Positions 63,501 through 64,000 of a DNA stretch of 64,000 nucleotides are shown piece by piece. Both the position numbers and the translations under genes were made by a program. Each line of letters starts with the position of its first letter. Within the stretch, counting starts at the first letter, position 1. The DNA lies in the NCBI RefSeq assembly GCF_001423425.1, contig NZ_LMNX01000004.1, positions 62,001 through 126,000 on the forward strand. Reading direction: 5' to 3'. The notes below the pieces were generated by a model. The model ran no database searches, had not been told where the DNA came from, and saw only the letters and a program-made list of their open reading frames with translations. The stretch is from Rhizobium sp. Leaf306 (lineage in GTDB: Bacteria > Pseudomonadota > Alphaproteobacteria > Rhizobiales > Rhizobiaceae).

Positions 63501-64000
63501 ATGTCTGTGAAGGCCAAGGGTCGCGGTGCAAAACCGGTGGATCTTTCGCTGATCGAAACCATGCGCTGGGAGCCGGGTTCCGGTTTTACCCGGATCGACC
63601 AGCATTTGCGTCGGCTGAACCGTTCAGCCGATGCCCTGGGCTTTCGCCCGGCCCCGCCAGACCTGATGAAACAGCTCCAGGCCTCGGTCGAAGGGGAGAC
63701 GCCGCTTCGCGTGCGGCTGGAAATGACGTTCCGCGGCAAGGTCGAGATCGTCGCCACGCCGTTCGCGCCCGTTGCCAAGGACGCGATCTGGCGGATCGGG
63801 ATCGCGCAGACGCGCCTGCCCTCGGATGATCCGATGTATCGCCACAAGACATCGCGCCGCGAAGTCTATGACGCCGCCCGCGCCGAATTCCCTGAAGACG
63901 TGGACGAGGTGATCCTGCTCAACGAACGCGCAGAGGTCTGCGAAGGCACGCGCACCAATCTCTTCGTGGAGCAGGCCGACGGCACGCTGACGACACCGCC
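63501..64000 (+). CDS. Class IV aminotransferase, C-terminal part outside the window
   Basis: The first 166 residues of a fold-type IV PLP enzyme, cut by the right window edge. SLIETMRWEPGSGFTRIDQH is the N-terminal strand pair, YRHKTSRREVYDAAR carries the PLP lysine, and EVILLNERAEVCEGTRTNLF is the conserved domain-2 strand. The type could be a 4-amino-4-deoxychorismate lyase (PabC-like) or a branched-chain aminotransferase; PabC-like is favoured by the short N-terminus. GGAGGGG precedes the ATG. No product can be fixed from this fragment. Confidence 0.85.
   Translation, partial: MSVKAKGRGAKPVDLSLIETMRWEPGSGFTRIDQHLRRLNRSADALGFRPAPPDLMKQLQASVEGETPLRVRLEMTFRGKVEIVATPFAPVAKDAIWRIGIAQTRLPSDDPMYRHKTSRREVYDAARAEFPEDVDEVILLNERAEVCEGTRTNLFVEQADGTLTTP

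Noticed and set aside
1..64000. CRISPR array, tRNA, rRNA, insertion sequence or prophage
   Set aside because: I looked for regularly spaced direct repeats, clover-leaf tRNA sequences, and transposase or integrase motifs on both strands and saw none.

Overview
The window is a GC-rich, densely packed piece of an alphaproteobacterial chromosome, almost certainly from a member of the Rhizobiaceae (Rhizobium/Agrobacterium/Sinorhizobium group). The evidence is the set of genes and their order: tolQRAB-pal beside ruvCAB, a sulfolipid sqdB cluster, a zapA-6S RNA-transketolase-gap-pgk-aldolase block, rcdA, and a pyk-DUF1036-N-formylglutamate amidohydrolase-DUF1244-gapR block. The L31 and L36 ribosomal proteins are of the cysteine-free kind. 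There is no prophage, insertion sequence, CRISPR array, tRNA or rRNA that I can see. Nearly all genes look like resident core or clade-core genes.

Layout. 1-4.7 kb (minus strand): ybgC-tolQ-tolR-tolA-tolB-pal, the envelope constriction machine. 4.8-7.7 kb (plus): a three-gene sulfolipid cluster (UDP-sulfoquinovose synthase, GT8 glycosyltransferase, NAD-dependent epimerase). 7.7-11.5 kb (minus): two small uncharacterised genes, a NUDIX hydrolase and ruvB-ruvA-ruvC. 11.7-16 kb: an orphan HAMP-like coiled-coil protein, a luciferase-like oxidoreductase, yebC, a PPOX-type protein and a secreted metallo-beta-lactamase fold protein. 16.2-24 kb (minus): ymdB, 5-formyl-THF cyclo-ligase, a CNNM/CBS membrane protein, a three-gene two-component operon, 6S RNA and zapA. 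24.3-33.2 kb (plus): tkt, gap, a K+/H+ antiporter, pgk and class I aldolase. 33.4-38 kb: PhzF, an MFS carrier, DUF1192, rcdA and rpmE. 38.2-46.9 kb: an ABC exporter coupled to a glycoamylase-like protein, a MotA/MotB-like pair, suhB, a Sel1-repeat protein and a ThiE-like protein. 47-52.7 kb: TauE, ArsR, two DUF465 genes, purE-purK, rpmJ, a TPR protein and a hydrolase. 52.7-64 kb: pyruvate kinase, DUF1036, N-formylglutamate amidohydrolase, gapR, an amine oxidase, a large DUF882 protein, a sigma-54 activator, an M3 peptidase and the start of a class IV aminotransferase.

Functional themes. Lower glycolysis and the pentose phosphate link (tkt, gap, pgk, fba, pyk) are concentrated here. Cell division and cell-cycle functions (Tol-Pal, ZapA, RcdA, GapR) are also clustered. 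The most interesting non-coding signal is the 440-base gap upstream of rcdA. It holds two perfect TTAA-N7-TTAA CtrA-type boxes, each followed by a -10-like hexamer, separated by a strong intrinsic terminator. This suggests a CtrA-controlled small RNA placed directly in front of a CtrA-controlled rcdA promoter. A well-supported 6S RNA lies upstream-to-downstream of zapA on the minus strand, with an 11-position terminal stem and its own -10 box. An overlapping LacI-type palindrome sits in front of the class I aldolase.
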